Part shown: positions 27,305 to 35,298 of the stretch, one piece after another | Layout of the letters: every line of letters starts with the position of its first letter | Numbering within the stretch: the first letter of the stretch is position 1 | Source: Bog-159 sp963843255 | GTDB taxonomy: Bacteria; Acidobacteriota; Terriglobia; Bryobacterales; Bryobacteraceae | NCBI GenBank assembly: GCA_963843255.1 | Contig: CAWJJQ010000013.1 | Coordinates: 1-64,000, forward strand | DNA: 64,000 nt | Reading direction: 5' to 3' | Program-made: the position numbers and the translations under genes | The notes under the pieces: generated by a model | Database searches by the model: none | Told to the model about the DNA's origin: nothing | What the model saw: the letters and a program-made list of their open reading frames with translations, nothing else

Positions 27305-28720
27305 ATGAAGATCCTGATGGTAGCCTCCGAAGCGGCGCCTTTCGCCAAAACGGGCGGCTTGGCCGACGTGGTCGGATCGCTCCCGGCGGCGCTGAAAACC
27401 CTCGGGCATGAGGTAGCCGTGCTGCTGCCCCGGTACGCCTCGGTGGATCTGAAATCGGCGCGCCGGGTCTACGATCAACTGCCTATCTGGCTGCCGCCCC
27501 GCCGCTTCGACACCAGCGTTTATCTGATCGAGCGCGAAACACCCTTCTACTTCCTGGATTGCCCGCCGCTGTACGACCGCCCGGGCTTCTACGGAGAAGG
27601 CGGTCTCGATTATCCGGACAACCACATCCGCTTCGCCGTCCTGGCGCAGGGCGCGCTGGCCTTCTGCCGGCGCATATGGCGGCCCGATATCCTGCATGGA
27701 CACGACTGGCAGGCCGGACTGGCGCCCGTCTACCAGCGCACCACATTCGGCAACGATCCCACTTTCCTCGCCATGCGCACCCTGTTCACGGTCCACAACC
27801 TGGGCTATCACGGGCTGTTTCCTGCGGACACGCTGGCCGATGCAGGGCTCGCTCCCGAGGTGTTCCGTCCAGACGGGTTGGAGTTCTTTGGCAAGGTTAG
27901 CTATCTGAAGGGCGGGCTGAACTACGCGCATGCCTTGAACACCGTGAGCCCCACCTATTCGCGCGAGATCCAGACGCCGGAATACGGCTTCGGTCTCGAC
28001 GGGGTACTGCGGGCCCGTAGCCAGGTGCTCTCCGGCATTCTGAATGGCGTAGATTATACGGAGTGGAATCCGGAGACCGACCCGCACATCGCGGCGCATT
28101 ATTCCGCCGCTGACCTCACCGGAAAACGGGCCTGCAAGCAGGATTTGCTCAACGAATTCGGCCTTCCCGCGGAAGCCATGGACGCGCCGCTCATTGGCAT
28201 CGTTTCCCGCTTTACCAGCCAGAAGGGAGCCGACCTGATCGCCGAAACTGCCGATGCTATGGTGGCCGAAGGCTATTACATGGCCGCCCTGGGCGCCGGC
28301 GAGCCGCAATACCAGGATCTGTTCCAGGCCATGGCGGAACGCCATCCCAGCCGCATCGCGGTGCGCGTGGGCTACAATAACCCCCTGGCCCACAAGGTGG
28401 AAGCGGGCGCCGACGTATTCCTGATGCCCAGCCGCTACGAGCCGTGCGGGCTGAACCAGATCTATAGCTTGAGATATGGAACTGTCCCCCTGGTCCGCGC
28501 GACGGGCGGTCTTGATGATACTATCGGACCTGGGACCGGTTTTAAGTTCTGGGAGTATTCCGGGGAAGCCCTGGCTGGCGCGTTACGCGCGGTCCGCCAG
28601 GCATTCGCCGATCCGGAGGGCTGGCGGTCGACCATGCTGGCGGGTATGGCCGAGGATTTTTCCTGGAGCGTCTCGGCCGCCGAGTACGCACGGGTTTATC
28701 AGCGTTTGGCCGGAGTTTGA
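27305..28720 (+). CDS. glgA: Glycogen synthase (ADP-glucose type)
   Basis: GlgA extends alpha-1,4-glucan from ADP-glucose in the cytoplasm. The 471-residue GT5 protein has the N-terminal substrate motif PFAKTGGLADVVGSLP (KTGGL, Lys15 region) and the HGHDWQAGL segment. The C-terminal GT-B domain includes GIVSRFTSQKGAD and MPSRYEPCGLNQIYSLRYG with the conserved Glu. Length is normal. It is not next to glgB, glgC or glgP here. The trxA gene follows after 54 bp. Confidence 0.95.
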   Translation: MKILMVASEAAPFAKTGGLADVVGSLPAALKTLGHEVAVLLPRYASVDLKSARRVYDQLPIWLPPRRFDTSVYLIERETPFYFLDCPPLYDRPGFYGEGGLDYPDNHIRFAVLAQGALAFCRRIWRPDILHGHDWQAGLAPVYQRTTFGNDPTFLAMRTLFTVHNLGYHGLFPADTLADAGLAPEVFRPDGLEFFGKVSYLKGGLNYAHALNTVSPTYSREIQTPEYGFGLDGVLRARSQVLSGILNGVDYTEWNPETDPHIAAHYSAADLTGKRACKQDLLNEFGLPAEAMDAPLIGIVSRFTSQKGADLIAETADAMVAEGYYMAALGAGEPQYQDLFQAMAERHPSRIAVRVGYNNPLAHKVEAGADVFLMPSRYEPCGLNQIYSLRYGTVPLVRATGGLDDTIGPGTGFKFWEYSGEALAGALRAVRQAFADPEGWRSTMLAGMAEDFSWSVSAAEYARVYQRLAGV

Positions 28721-28774
28721 ATCCCCAGGCATAAGAATTGATCTAATCCTACTGGGAGATTAGGAGAGACAGTA

Positions 28775-29137
28775 ATGGCGGGTCAAAATACCCTAACGTT
28801 TACCGATACAAGTTTCGACCAGGATGTTTTGCGCTCAGAAGTGCCTGTTCTGGTGGATTTTTGGGCCGAATGGTGCGGCCCCTGCCGGCAGATGGCGCCG
28901 ACCATCGACTTAGTGGCGGAGGAATACGCAGGCAAGCTGAAAGTGGGCAAGCTGGACGTGGACTCCAACATTAATACGGCCGGACGCTACAACATCCGGG
29001 GTATCCCCACGCTGTTGCTATTTCACAAAGGCCAAGTGGTGGAGCAGCGCGTCGGTGCGGTTGGCAAATCGGAAGTGGTGCGCATGGTTCAAGCGCACGT
29101 GGAAAGCGCTCCTGCCCCGGTTCCGCAGAAGAGCTAA
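28775..29137 (+). CDS. trxA: Thioredoxin
   Basis: A 120-residue thioredoxin with the active-site WAEWCGPCRQ (WCGPC) near residue 33 and the cis-Pro motif GIPTLLLF. A ribosome site (AGGAGAGAC) precedes the ATG. The C terminus has a short Pro-rich tail (SAPAPVPQKS). The stop overlaps the stop of the convergent DksA-like gene by 4 bp. It should act as a general cytoplasmic disulfide reductant. Confidence 0.95.
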   Translation: MAGQNTLTFTDTSFDQDVLRSEVPVLVDFWAEWCGPCRQMAPTIDLVAEEYAGKLKVGKLDVDSNINTAGRYNIRGIPTLLLFHKGQVVEQRVGAVGKSEVVRMVQAHVESAPAPVPQKS

Positions 29138-29529
29138 AGGCGGGGCCGCACCACTTCGAGTTCGGCTTCCATCATCCCCAGTTCCTCCTGGCAATTGACG
29201 CAGTAACGGGCCCAAGGCAGCGCCTGTAGCCGCTTTGGCGGGATATGCTCCTCGCACGCCAGGCAGATGCCATAGTCGCCTGAGTGCACGCGGTCCAGAG
29301 CCTCGTCCACGAGGCGGAGTTTGCCGTAATCCAGGTTGTTTAACCGCAGCGAAATGAATTCATCATGAGAGACCTGCGCCTGGTCTTCCTCCGCCACGCG
29401 GCCCATTTTGGCGAGAGTATCGAATTTAACGCCGAGTCCCGACACTACCTCTTCGCGTTTTTCGATTAACATCCGCCGGTAACCTTCGGTCGAGTCGGCC
29501 AGCGTCCTGCTGCTTGCCCTTTTGCTCAT
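29134..29529 (-). CDS. DksA/TraR-family zinc-finger protein
   Basis: The ATG at 29527-29529 follows an excellent ribosome site (AAGGAGG) and gives 131 residues. The C-terminal C4 zinc finger is seen as CLACEE and CVNCQEE, after an N-terminal helical hairpin (EGYRRMLIEKREEVVSG). DksA-family proteins bind the RNA polymerase secondary channel and tune transcription, often with ppGpp. The coiled-coil tip shows acidic residues (VAEEDQAQVSHDE), but whether it acts like true DksA is not certain; many such proteins in this lineage are uncharacterised. Confidence 0.85.
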   Translation of the reverse strand: MSKRASSRTLADSTEGYRRMLIEKREEVVSGLGVKFDTLAKMGRVAEEDQAQVSHDEFISLRLNNLDYGKLRLVDEALDRVHSGDYGICLACEEHIPPKRLQALPWARYCVNCQEELGMMEAELEVVRPRL

Positions 29530-29593
29530 GGCCTGTGGCCTCCTTACAGTGATTGTGTGATTTCGGACCGCAATCACCTGAAATGGTTAAGTG

Positions 29594-29622
29594 AAGTTAG
29601 CAGAATTCTCATTTGAATTCAA
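29594..29622 (-). promoter_or_regulatory. Candidate promoter for the DksA/TraR-like gene
   Basis: On the minus strand TTGAAT (29622-29617) is followed after 17 bp by TAACTT (29599-29594). The boxes overlap the inverted GAATTC sequences at 29603-29620. The -10 match is weak, so this is tentative. Confidence 0.3.
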
Positions 29623-29743
29623 GTTATATTTTGTTATTTTCCATCCGTATAAATCCCGTAACGGGTTGAATTAAGGAGCCTGGGCGGGCCATGGCCCGCG
29701 CGGCCGCCGCCCCCATCGTTGCGCAGACCCGACCGGCGCTAAG

Positions 29744-31111
29744 ATGAAAGCAATAACCGCTCTCATGAAGAACCGCATCCTGGTGGTCGAAGACGAAGAG
29801 AAGCTCCGCCGCGTCATCGAGTTGCAGCTCACCTCCACCGGCTTTGAAGTGGACAAGGCCCGCACCGCCGAGGAAGCCCTCAAGATCGCCGACCGCGCCG
29901 ACCTGGTCCTCACCGATTTGCGCCTGCCGCAGATGGACGGTCTGGAATTGCTGGCCGCCATCCGCCGCCAGAATTCGCAGACGCCCGTCATCGTGATGAC
30001 CGCCTTCGGCACCATTGAAACCGCCGTCGAGGCGATGAAGACCGGTGCCACCGATTTCCTGCTCAAGCCCTTTTCGCTCGATCACCTGATGACCGTGGTC
30101 CAGAAGGCGCTCGAAATGCGCGCGCTGCGCGACGAAAATCTGAAGCTGCGCGAAGAATTGGGCCGCCGCTACACCTTCGACAACATCGTGGGACGCAGCG
30201 CGCCCATGCAGGAAGTGTTCGCCACCGTCACGCGCGTGGCACCCACGCGCGCCACCGTGCTGCTGGCCGGCGAGAGCGGCGTAGGCAAAGATCTGATCGC
30301 CCGCGCTATCCATTTTCACTCGCCGCGCCGGGAGCGGCCGCTGGTGAAGATCAACTGCACGGCCATCCCCGAGAACCTGATGGAGAGCGAATTATTCGGC
30401 TACGAGAAGGGCGCTTTCACCGGCGCCATGACTTCCAAGCCCGGAAAATTCGAGCAGGCCGACACCGGCACCGTCTTCCTCGACGAAATAGGCGACGTGC
30501 CCGCATCCATTCAGGTGAAGCTGCTGCGCGTGCTGCAGGAGCGCGAGTTCGAGCGGCTCGGCAGCAACGTCACCCGCCACATCGACGTACGGGTCGTGGC
30601 CGCCACCAACCAGGACCTGCGCGCGGCGCTGGAGCAGGGCACTTTCCGCGAAGATCTCTACTATCGCCTCAACGTGGTGCCCATGAACATCCCGCCGCTG
30701 CGCGAGCGCAAGGAAGATATTCCGTTTCTGGCGCAGCACTTCGTCACCAAGCTGGGGCCGGACACAGGGAATCGCATCGCATCCCTCACGGATGCCGCGG
30801 TGGCGAAGTTGATGGCTTATCATTGGCCGGGGAATGTAAGAGAACTGGAAAACGTGATCGAGCGCAGCCTGGTGATGTGCTCGAGCGCGCAACTGGATGC
30901 CGCCGATATCAAGCTCGAAATGGCGCCGCGCAGCCGCGTGCAGGTGGATCATTTCTTGCCCGACGGCATGACCCTGGATCAGTATGAGCAGGATATCATC
31001 CGGGAGGCCTTCCGCCGCGCCGATGGCAACAAGAGCCAGGCCGCCCGCCTGCTGGGCCTCACGCGCAACGCCCTGCGCTACCGCCTGACGCAGATGGGAC
31101 TGGAATCGTAG
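29744..31111 (+). CDS. Sigma-54-dependent response regulator (NtrC family)
   Basis: This 455-residue regulator has three domains. A receiver (about residues 10-125) has the phospho-acceptor Asp in VLTDLRLPQMDG and the Lys in LLKPFS. An AAA+ sigma-54 activation domain carries Walker A (GESGVGKDLIAR), the sigma-54 contact loop GAFTGA and Walker B (VFLDEIGD). A Fis-type helix-turn-helix (NKSQAARLLGLTRNALRYRL) closes the protein. Translation may instead start at the second ATG, 29765 (MKNRILVVEDE). No sensor kinase is next to it, so its signal is unknown. No -24/-12 promoter was recognised nearby. Confidence 0.92.
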   Translation: MKAITALMKNRILVVEDEEKLRRVIELQLTSTGFEVDKARTAEEALKIADRADLVLTDLRLPQMDGLELLAAIRRQNSQTPVIVMTAFGTIETAVEAMKTGATDFLLKPFSLDHLMTVVQKALEMRALRDENLKLREELGRRYTFDNIVGRSAPMQEVFATVTRVAPTRATVLLAGESGVGKDLIARAIHFHSPRRERPLVKINCTAIPENLMESELFGYEKGAFTGAMTSKPGKFEQADTGTVFLDEIGDVPASIQVKLLRVLQEREFERLGSNVTRHIDVRVVAATNQDLRAALEQGTFREDLYYRLNVVPMNIPPLRERKEDIPFLAQHFVTKLGPDTGNRIASLTDAAVAKLMAYHWPGNVRELENVIERSLVMCSSAQLDAADIKLEMAPRSRVQVDHFLPDGMTLDQYEQDIIREAFRRADGNKSQAARLLGLTRNALRYRLTQMGLES

Positions 31112-31115
31112 CCCG

Positions 31116-31955
31116 TCATCGTCCCGGCGCAGGCGAGGCCTGCACTTCCGTGCTAGGAGGCGGAGGTAAGGGCTCCGGTTTGCATGCGCCGATCGAAACT
31201 GAGAAGGAAGCGATCCCGCGCCATGTCTCGCCGGAGCGCCGCTCGACGCGGTACGCCTTGGTAGCCGCGTCCGCGCGCAACCGCCAGTCGGAAGACGTGC
31301 CGGCCGGATGTTTCAGTTGGATGGCTTTTTCGTTGGATTGGCGCAGCATCCAGGTTTCGCCTGCGTTGGGGGTTTCGTATAGCTCGTACCGGCCGGATTC
31401 CCAGCCGCGGCCGCGATCGATGATCATGGATCCGCTGGCGTGCGAGGTAAACGAGAACTGCAGGATGGAACCGAATTGCGGATCTCCAAAGACGGGTTGG
31501 AGGCGCCAGGTCTGGCCCCCATCGGAGGTGACCAGGAAGAACGGATCGCGCGGCAGGGGGTGTTGCACTTCGCCGCTGATCCAACCGTTCTCAAAATCGA
31601 GGAATTGAATGCGGTCCAGGCCGGAAGCACGCAGACGCTCGTGGGGTTCACGCCAGGTCTTACCGTTATCGGTGGTGGCCAGCAGGACGGAGTAGAGGGT
31701 GGTTGTACTGGTATGGATGTTGCCCACCAGAAAAATCCGGTTTCCTACGGCTTCGACGGAGGCCAACTCGACGAATACGGGGCAGGGATCGTCGAGGCTG
31801 CAGCTTAAGCCGGATAGGCGGACGTCTTCTTCGGTACACGCATAATCCACGATCATGGGTTTACCGGTGTTTTGGAGGATCGGTTCCGCGGGTTTTTCGA
31901 CTTGTGCGGCAAGCGTCCAAGCGACGGCCAAGCCCAACTCGATCACGGCCCTCAT
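31116..31955 (-). CDS. Secreted Asp-box (BNR/sialidase-like repeat) protein
   Basis: The start at the ATG 31953-31955 gives 279 residues with a probable signal peptide (MRAVIELGLAVAWTLAAQ). Three Asp-box-like repeats are seen: TTDNGKTWRE, TSDGGQTWRL and TPNAGETWML, spaced as in beta-propeller blades. Three repeats do not complete a propeller, so further degenerate blades are likely. The C terminus is Pro-rich. It is convergent with the response regulator gene, with 4 bp between them. Function is unknown; family members range from photosystem assembly factors to secreted glycosidases. Confidence 0.7.
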   Translation of the reverse strand: MRAVIELGLAVAWTLAAQVEKPAEPILQNTGKPMIVDYACTEEDVRLSGLSCSLDDPCPVFVELASVEAVGNRIFLVGNIHTSTTTLYSVLLATTDNGKTWREPHERLRASGLDRIQFLDFENGWISGEVQHPLPRDPFFLVTSDGGQTWRLQPVFGDPQFGSILQFSFTSHASGSMIIDRGRGWESGRYELYETPNAGETWMLRQSNEKAIQLKHPAGTSSDWRLRADAATKAYRVERRSGETWRGIASFSVSIGACKPEPLPPPPSTEVQASPAPGR

Positions 31956-32119
31956 TTCTTTTTTCGATTGTAGCTTAACTGGATGGGGCGGCCGGGGAAC
32001 CGCCCGCGGACTGGAGCCCTGCCCGGCGGGTTCGATTGTACGAAAGGATCTAATTCGGGGGATTACCTGTAACCCTGCCTGTAAAGGTGTCGTCTTTTCC
32101 GACAAATCCCCGTTACGAT

Positions 32120-32171
32120 AAGCGGGCGCACTCACCCCTTTTCACCCACGCGCCCGCTTTTTCTCTTTTTG
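32120..32171 (+). terminator. Orphan rho-independent terminator
   Basis: A perfect 10-bp stem AAGCGGGCGC (32120-32129) / GCGCCCGCTT (32150-32159) with a 20-base loop is followed by a T-rich run to about 32170. The nearest upstream gene on this strand ends at 31111 and a minus-strand gene lies between, so it does not end a known coding unit. Confidence 0.6.
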
Positions 32172-32235
32172 GATCGCGCAAAGCGGGGCGCGGCCGAGCC
32201 GCCACGATCTGGCGAGTTGTTCCCCCTGTTTGGCG

Positions 32236-32373
32236 GCGAGTTGTTCTTCTGCCTTTGGTTATGTCACCGGTTTTGACGGGTATGTCGGGCGGCTGGGAAG
32301 CAAGGTCGAACGGAGCCTGCGGCGCGCGATCGAAGTATTGGAACACTGTTTCATGCAACCTGGCCACGAAGCG
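32236..32373 (-). pseudogene. Decayed 5' fragment of an Rrf2-family regulator
   Basis: The minus strand here matches the first part of the intact Rrf2 gene at 34292-34717. The remnant reads QAPFDLASQPPDIPVKTGDI where the intact protein has QALFDLASQPPGVPVKIGDI, and the DNA matches base for base over long parts of 32258-32330. Similarity then breaks down into a 12-bp direct repeat (GGCGAGTTGTTC, twice). It lies in the same orientation as the intact copy, about 2.3 kb away. No start or C-terminal part survives. Confidence 0.6.
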
Positions 32374-32392
32374 CCTCACTGGCGCCGTTTTA

Positions 32393-32432
32393 CGTGAGCG
32401 ATCACGTATTAGGGCATTCGTGAACGATCACG
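32393..32432 (+). promoter_or_regulatory. Twin palindromic operator before the small-gene pair
   Basis: Two copies of CGTGANCGATCACG lie at 32393-32406 and 32419-32432, 26 bp apart centre to centre, each followed by TATTA. The second copy runs into TATTATAA, a possible -10, 12 bp before the ATG at 32445. A dimeric repressor binding two faces of the promoter is a natural reading. Confidence 0.55.
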
Positions 32433-32444
32433 TATTATAAAAAC

Positions 32445-32789
32445 ATGCCAACCAGAGCCGGAAGGCGAAAAGATCCCGCCGCCGTCGCTCTCGGGCGGAG
32501 GGGCGGTAAGAAGGGTGGCCCTGCACGAGCCGCCAAACTCTCGCCCGAACAACGGAGCGAGAGCGCGCGCAACGCTGTAAAAGTACGTTGGGCGAAGGCC
32601 AGGGACCGTAAGGCCGCACCAGCAAAAGGGAGGCCTGAAGCCGCTCCCGTCATCCCTGATGCCGATACCTCAGATGATGCCGTCTTCACTCTACTGAAAC
32701 GCATCAAGATGACAAATAACGCGACTGAGATTCGTTATCTTTCCGACCAACTGGAACGAGCTATCTTCCACAAGCAATATGGGCACTGA
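32445..32789 (+). CDS. Small basic KGG-motif protein, putative DNA-binding
   Basis: This 114-residue protein is very basic in its first half, with GRRGGKKGGPARAAKLSPEQ and ARNAVKVRWAKARDRKA. That pattern is known from small bacterial proteins often listed as histone-like or of unknown function. The second half is acidic (ATEIRYLSDQLERAI). There is no clear ribosome site and the start lies close to a possible -10, so a very short or absent leader is likely. Twin palindromes cover its promoter, suggesting tight repression. A second small gene follows after 15 bp. Function is not known. Confidence 0.6.
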   Translation: MPTRAGRRKDPAAVALGRRGGKKGGPARAAKLSPEQRSESARNAVKVRWAKARDRKAAPAKGRPEAAPVIPDADTSDDAVFTLLKRIKMTNNATEIRYLSDQLERAIFHKQYGH

Positions 32790-32804
32790 TGTTACAGCTA
32801 ATTA

Positions 32805-33053
32805 GTGTCGATGCCCAAGATCAGAAAGCCGCCGCCACGGGGAATTCTTGATCACCTGGTGGAACGCTTTCGTGGCGGTCGAATCTCGTCCAAAGATTTT
32901 CTCGAGCTGAAGCATTGGCTGGAATCTGATCCCGAGGTGCCCAAGGAAAAGTGGTTCAAGCGCTTCAAGAGCGGCACTTTAGCAGGCCACGGTGAAATGC
33001 CTTCCACGTTCTTGTCACCCGGCATGGCCGCGGAAGGCGATGAAGTATTCTAA
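32805..33053 (+). CDS. Small hypothetical protein
   Basis: An 82-residue product from a GTG at 32805 (or ATG at 32811). It is charged and predicted helical in the middle (ISSKDFLELKHWLESDPEVP), with no recognised motif, signal peptide or membrane segment. It follows the KGG protein by 15 bp on the same strand, so the two probably share the operator at 32393-32432. They could be partners, for example a toxin-antitoxin-like or DNA-binding pair, but no sequence evidence shows this. Confidence 0.5.
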   Translation: MSMPKIRKPPPRGILDHLVERFRGGRISSKDFLELKHWLESDPEVPKEKWFKRFKSGTLAGHGEMPSTFLSPGMAAEGDEVF

Positions 33054-33298
33054 TCCACGAAACAGATGGACCAACCTCGACTATTGTGCCGCGGCAGCGA
33101 AGTCGACACATTGTCCACGTCCACCCGGCCGGTGCCGGCGCTCTTTACCCGAATCTGGAGACGCTGACCCAACTGGGGCGGAGCGGCACCCGATTTGTAG
33201 ACGATCACGTCGGCCAGGAATGTACCCGGAGCGGGATTGAGGGTGCGAATCCATGCCCTGAGAGAGCAAAGGCGAGAGGCAACGCCAGCAGGAACCAC
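33050..33298 (-). pseudogene. Probable remnant of a secreted protein
   Basis: The minus-strand frame reads NPAPGTFLADVIVYKSGAAP and then QIRVKSAGTGRVDVDNVS, which resembles the end of a carbohydrate-binding or jelly-roll domain of larger secreted proteins. The frame is only 82 codons, with no signal peptide or RBS, and overlaps the end of the small gene on the other strand by 4 bp. A decayed fragment is more likely than a working gene. Confidence 0.3.
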
Positions 33299-33332
33299 TA
33301 TAATCGGGGAAAAAACCTGTCAAGACGGGGCC

Positions 33333-34289
33333 TTATGCTTCGGCCGTACCCTCAAACAGCGGCGTACTCAGGTAGCGCTCCGCCGAATCCGGCAGCACCA
33401 CTACGAAAGTTTTGTTCCGGAACTGCTCCTCGTGTGCCAGGCGCAGAGCCGCCGCCATGGCCGCACCGCAAGAAATACCGCAAAGAATGCCTTCTTCGCG
33501 GATCAGCCGGCGGGCGGTTTCGATGGCCTCTTCATCGGAGACCATCTCCACCCGATCGACCATGGCAAGATCGAGCGTGTCGGGGATGAAGCCTGCGCCC
33601 AACCCTTGGATCTTAGAGGGCCCAGGGTGAGCGGGCTCCTTTTTCAGCGTTTGGGTGATGACGGGACTGCGCGCCGGTTCGACGCCTACGGAGAGTATCT
33701 TCTTTTTTTGCGATTGCTTTATGTAGCGGGAAATGCCGGTGATGGTGCCGCCGGTTCCAATGCCGGCCACGAGGACGTCGATCGCGCCGGCGGTGTCGTT
33801 CCAGATTTCGGGGCCGGTGGTCTCGAAATGAATACGCGGGTTGGCCGGATTCTCGAACTGCTGTAGCAGAACATAGTGCGCGGGGTCGGTGGAAACCAGT
33901 TCCAGGGCCTTGGCGATGGAACCGGCCATACCTTGCTCGCCATTGGTGAGAAGGAGTTTGGCGCCCAGGGCCTGCAGCACTTTGCGCCGCTCAATGGACA
34001 TGGTTTCGGGCATGGTCAAGGTGATGGCATAACCCCGGGCGGCCGCCACATAAGCCAGGGCGATGCCGGTATTGCCGCTGGTGGGTTCGATGATCTCTTT
34101 ACCTGGCTTGAGGATGCCGCGCTGCTCGGCGTCCCATACCATGGCGGCGCCGATGCGGTCCTTCACGGAATAGGCCGGATTGCGGCCTTCGATCTTAGCC
34201 AGCAAAGTGACTGGCGCGCCGTCGGTGATCCGGTTGATCCGCACCAAAGGGGTGCGCCCGATACTGAGCGTGTTATCCGCGTAGAACAA
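33333..34289 (-). CDS. cysK: Cysteine synthase (O-acetylserine sulfhydrylase)
   Basis: CysK makes cysteine from O-acetylserine and sulfide. The PLP lysine sits in NPAYSVKDRIGAAMVW, the substrate loop is EPTSGNTGIALA, and the phosphate-binding loop is GIGTGGTITG. I place the start at the TTG 34287-34289, which follows GGGAGATATAAGG and gives 318 residues, close to the family length; longer frames would overlap the upstream regulator. It lies 2 bp after an Rrf2 regulator on the same strand. In Firmicutes, CysK binds the Rrf2 protein CymR to form a cysteine-sensing repressor, and the same pairing is possible here. Confidence 0.92.
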   Translation of the reverse strand: MFYADNTLSIGRTPLVRINRITDGAPVTLLAKIEGRNPAYSVKDRIGAAMVWDAEQRGILKPGKEIIEPTSGNTGIALAYVAAARGYAITLTMPETMSIERRKVLQALGAKLLLTNGEQGMAGSIAKALELVSTDPAHYVLLQQFENPANPRIHFETTGPEIWNDTAGAIDVLVAGIGTGGTITGISRYIKQSQKKKILSVGVEPARSPVITQTLKKEPAHPGPSKIQGLGAGFIPDTLDLAMVDRVEMVSDEEAIETARRLIREEGILCGISCGAAMAAALRLAHEEQFRNKTFVVVLPDSAERYLSTPLFEGTAEA

Positions 34290-34291
34290 CC

Positions 34292-34717
34292 TTATATCTC
34301 CCAATTTGGAATGAATCTGGCGCGCCGCTCGGTCCAGGCGCGGCGTAGTTCGGCAAAGGTGGTGTGGTCCAGAACTGCGGAGACGGCCAGATCGACGCGG
34401 CTCCACATTTCAGCGAAGGGTGACTCGCTCTTGCGCCGGGATCGGGACCGGCCCGGTTGCGGGCCCTCAACAAAACGAAGGACTTCCCCCGCCGTAAGGG
34501 TCTCCGGAGCGCGCACCAGAAGGTAACCGCCTTCGGCGCCGCGGCGGGATTCCACAAAGCCACCCTGCTTCAAGCCGGCGAGGATCAATTCCAGGAATTT
34601 TTGGGGAATCTTCTGCCTTTTGGCGATGTCCCCGATTTTGACGGGCACGCCGGGAGGCTGCGAAGCAAGGTCGAACAGAGCCTGCAGGGCGTATTCACCT
34701 TTGACGGAGATGTTCAT
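34292..34717 (-). CDS. Rrf2-family transcriptional regulator upstream of cysK (CymR-like)
   Basis: A 141-residue winged-helix Rrf2 protein beginning MNISVKGEYALQALFDLASQ with the recognition helix region RQKIPQKFLELIL and the wing RRGAEGGYLL. It has no cysteine at all, so it cannot carry the Fe-S cluster of IscR, NsrR or RsrR; this places it with CymR-type members. The gene is coupled to cysK (2 bp gap), which suggests control of sulfur assimilation and perhaps autoregulation. A broken duplicate of its 5' end lies at 32236-32373. Confidence 0.85.
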   Translation of the reverse strand: MNISVKGEYALQALFDLASQPPGVPVKIGDIAKRQKIPQKFLELILAGLKQGGFVESRRGAEGGYLLVRAPETLTAGEVLRFVEGPQPGRSRSRRKSESPFAEMWSRVDLAVSAVLDHTTFAELRRAWTERRARFIPNWEI

Positions 34718-34917
34718 GTGGGCGGGATCGCAAAAACGGTGCGCGGATACCTCCCATTTGCGCTTGATCCAACTAGAGATTAAAGGAAAGCCGATCGACA
34801 GTCAACTGATTCCGGGGGGAGACACAGGGAAGGAGAACTACTCGAACAAACTGGAGGGCCGCGTAGGTTTTGACACCAGCCGCTACGCGGCGTTCCCAGT
34901 TAATGGAAAAACCAAAA

Positions 34918-35070
34918 CTATGTGGTTTTGGTGGTGTCTTTGGTCTTCTTTGCCTTCTTGGCCTTCTTGGCGGTGTTCTTGGTGGTGTCCTTGGTGGTGT
35001 CCTGGGCGAACATGGCGAAAGAACCCAGAGCGATCGACAGGCCGATCATCAGGCTCATCAATTTCTTCAT
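34918..35070 (-). CDS. Very small secreted Lys/Thr-rich protein
   Basis: This 50-residue frame starts at the ATG 35068-35070 behind an excellent ribosome site (AAGGAGA). Residues 1-22 form a signal peptide (MKKLMSLMIGLSIALGSFAM then FAQ). The rest is a low-complexity tail of DTTK and KKAKKA units, strongly basic. I recall similar tiny secreted proteins from other Acidobacteriota, but none with a known role. It stands alone, with a 9-bp inverted repeat (GCCGCGTAG at 34858-34866, CTACGCGGC at 34883-34891) beyond its stop that may help end transcription. Confidence 0.75.
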   Translation of the reverse strand: MKKLMSLMIGLSIALGSFAMFAQDTTKDTTKNTAKKAKKAKKTKDTTKTT

Positions 35071-35298
35071 TACGGTATCTCCTTTTGATTTGACGATTCT
35101 TCGTCGTCTGCAACGATCATAAACTGCGGCAGATGAAACGGGTCTTAAGACTCAATTAAAATCACTTCATATCGGTGTAAGGGGTCCTATTCACAAGGCG
35201 CTCCCGGAGCTGAGTTTCAATATTTCCAGCGGGTTACAACCGTGCGCACCGATCCGGAGCCGGGATTCCACGTATCCGGCTGTTAACATGGGGCCGGT

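Noticed and set aside
32000..32060. Possible tRNA T-arm at GGGTTCGATTG
   Set aside because: No acceptor stem, anticodon arm or D arm can be folded around it.
34883..35113. 76-codon His/Arg/Gln-rich minus-strand frame overlapping the small secreted protein
   Set aside because: The neighbouring frame has the ribosome site, signal peptide and Lys/Thr tail; this one is its shadow.
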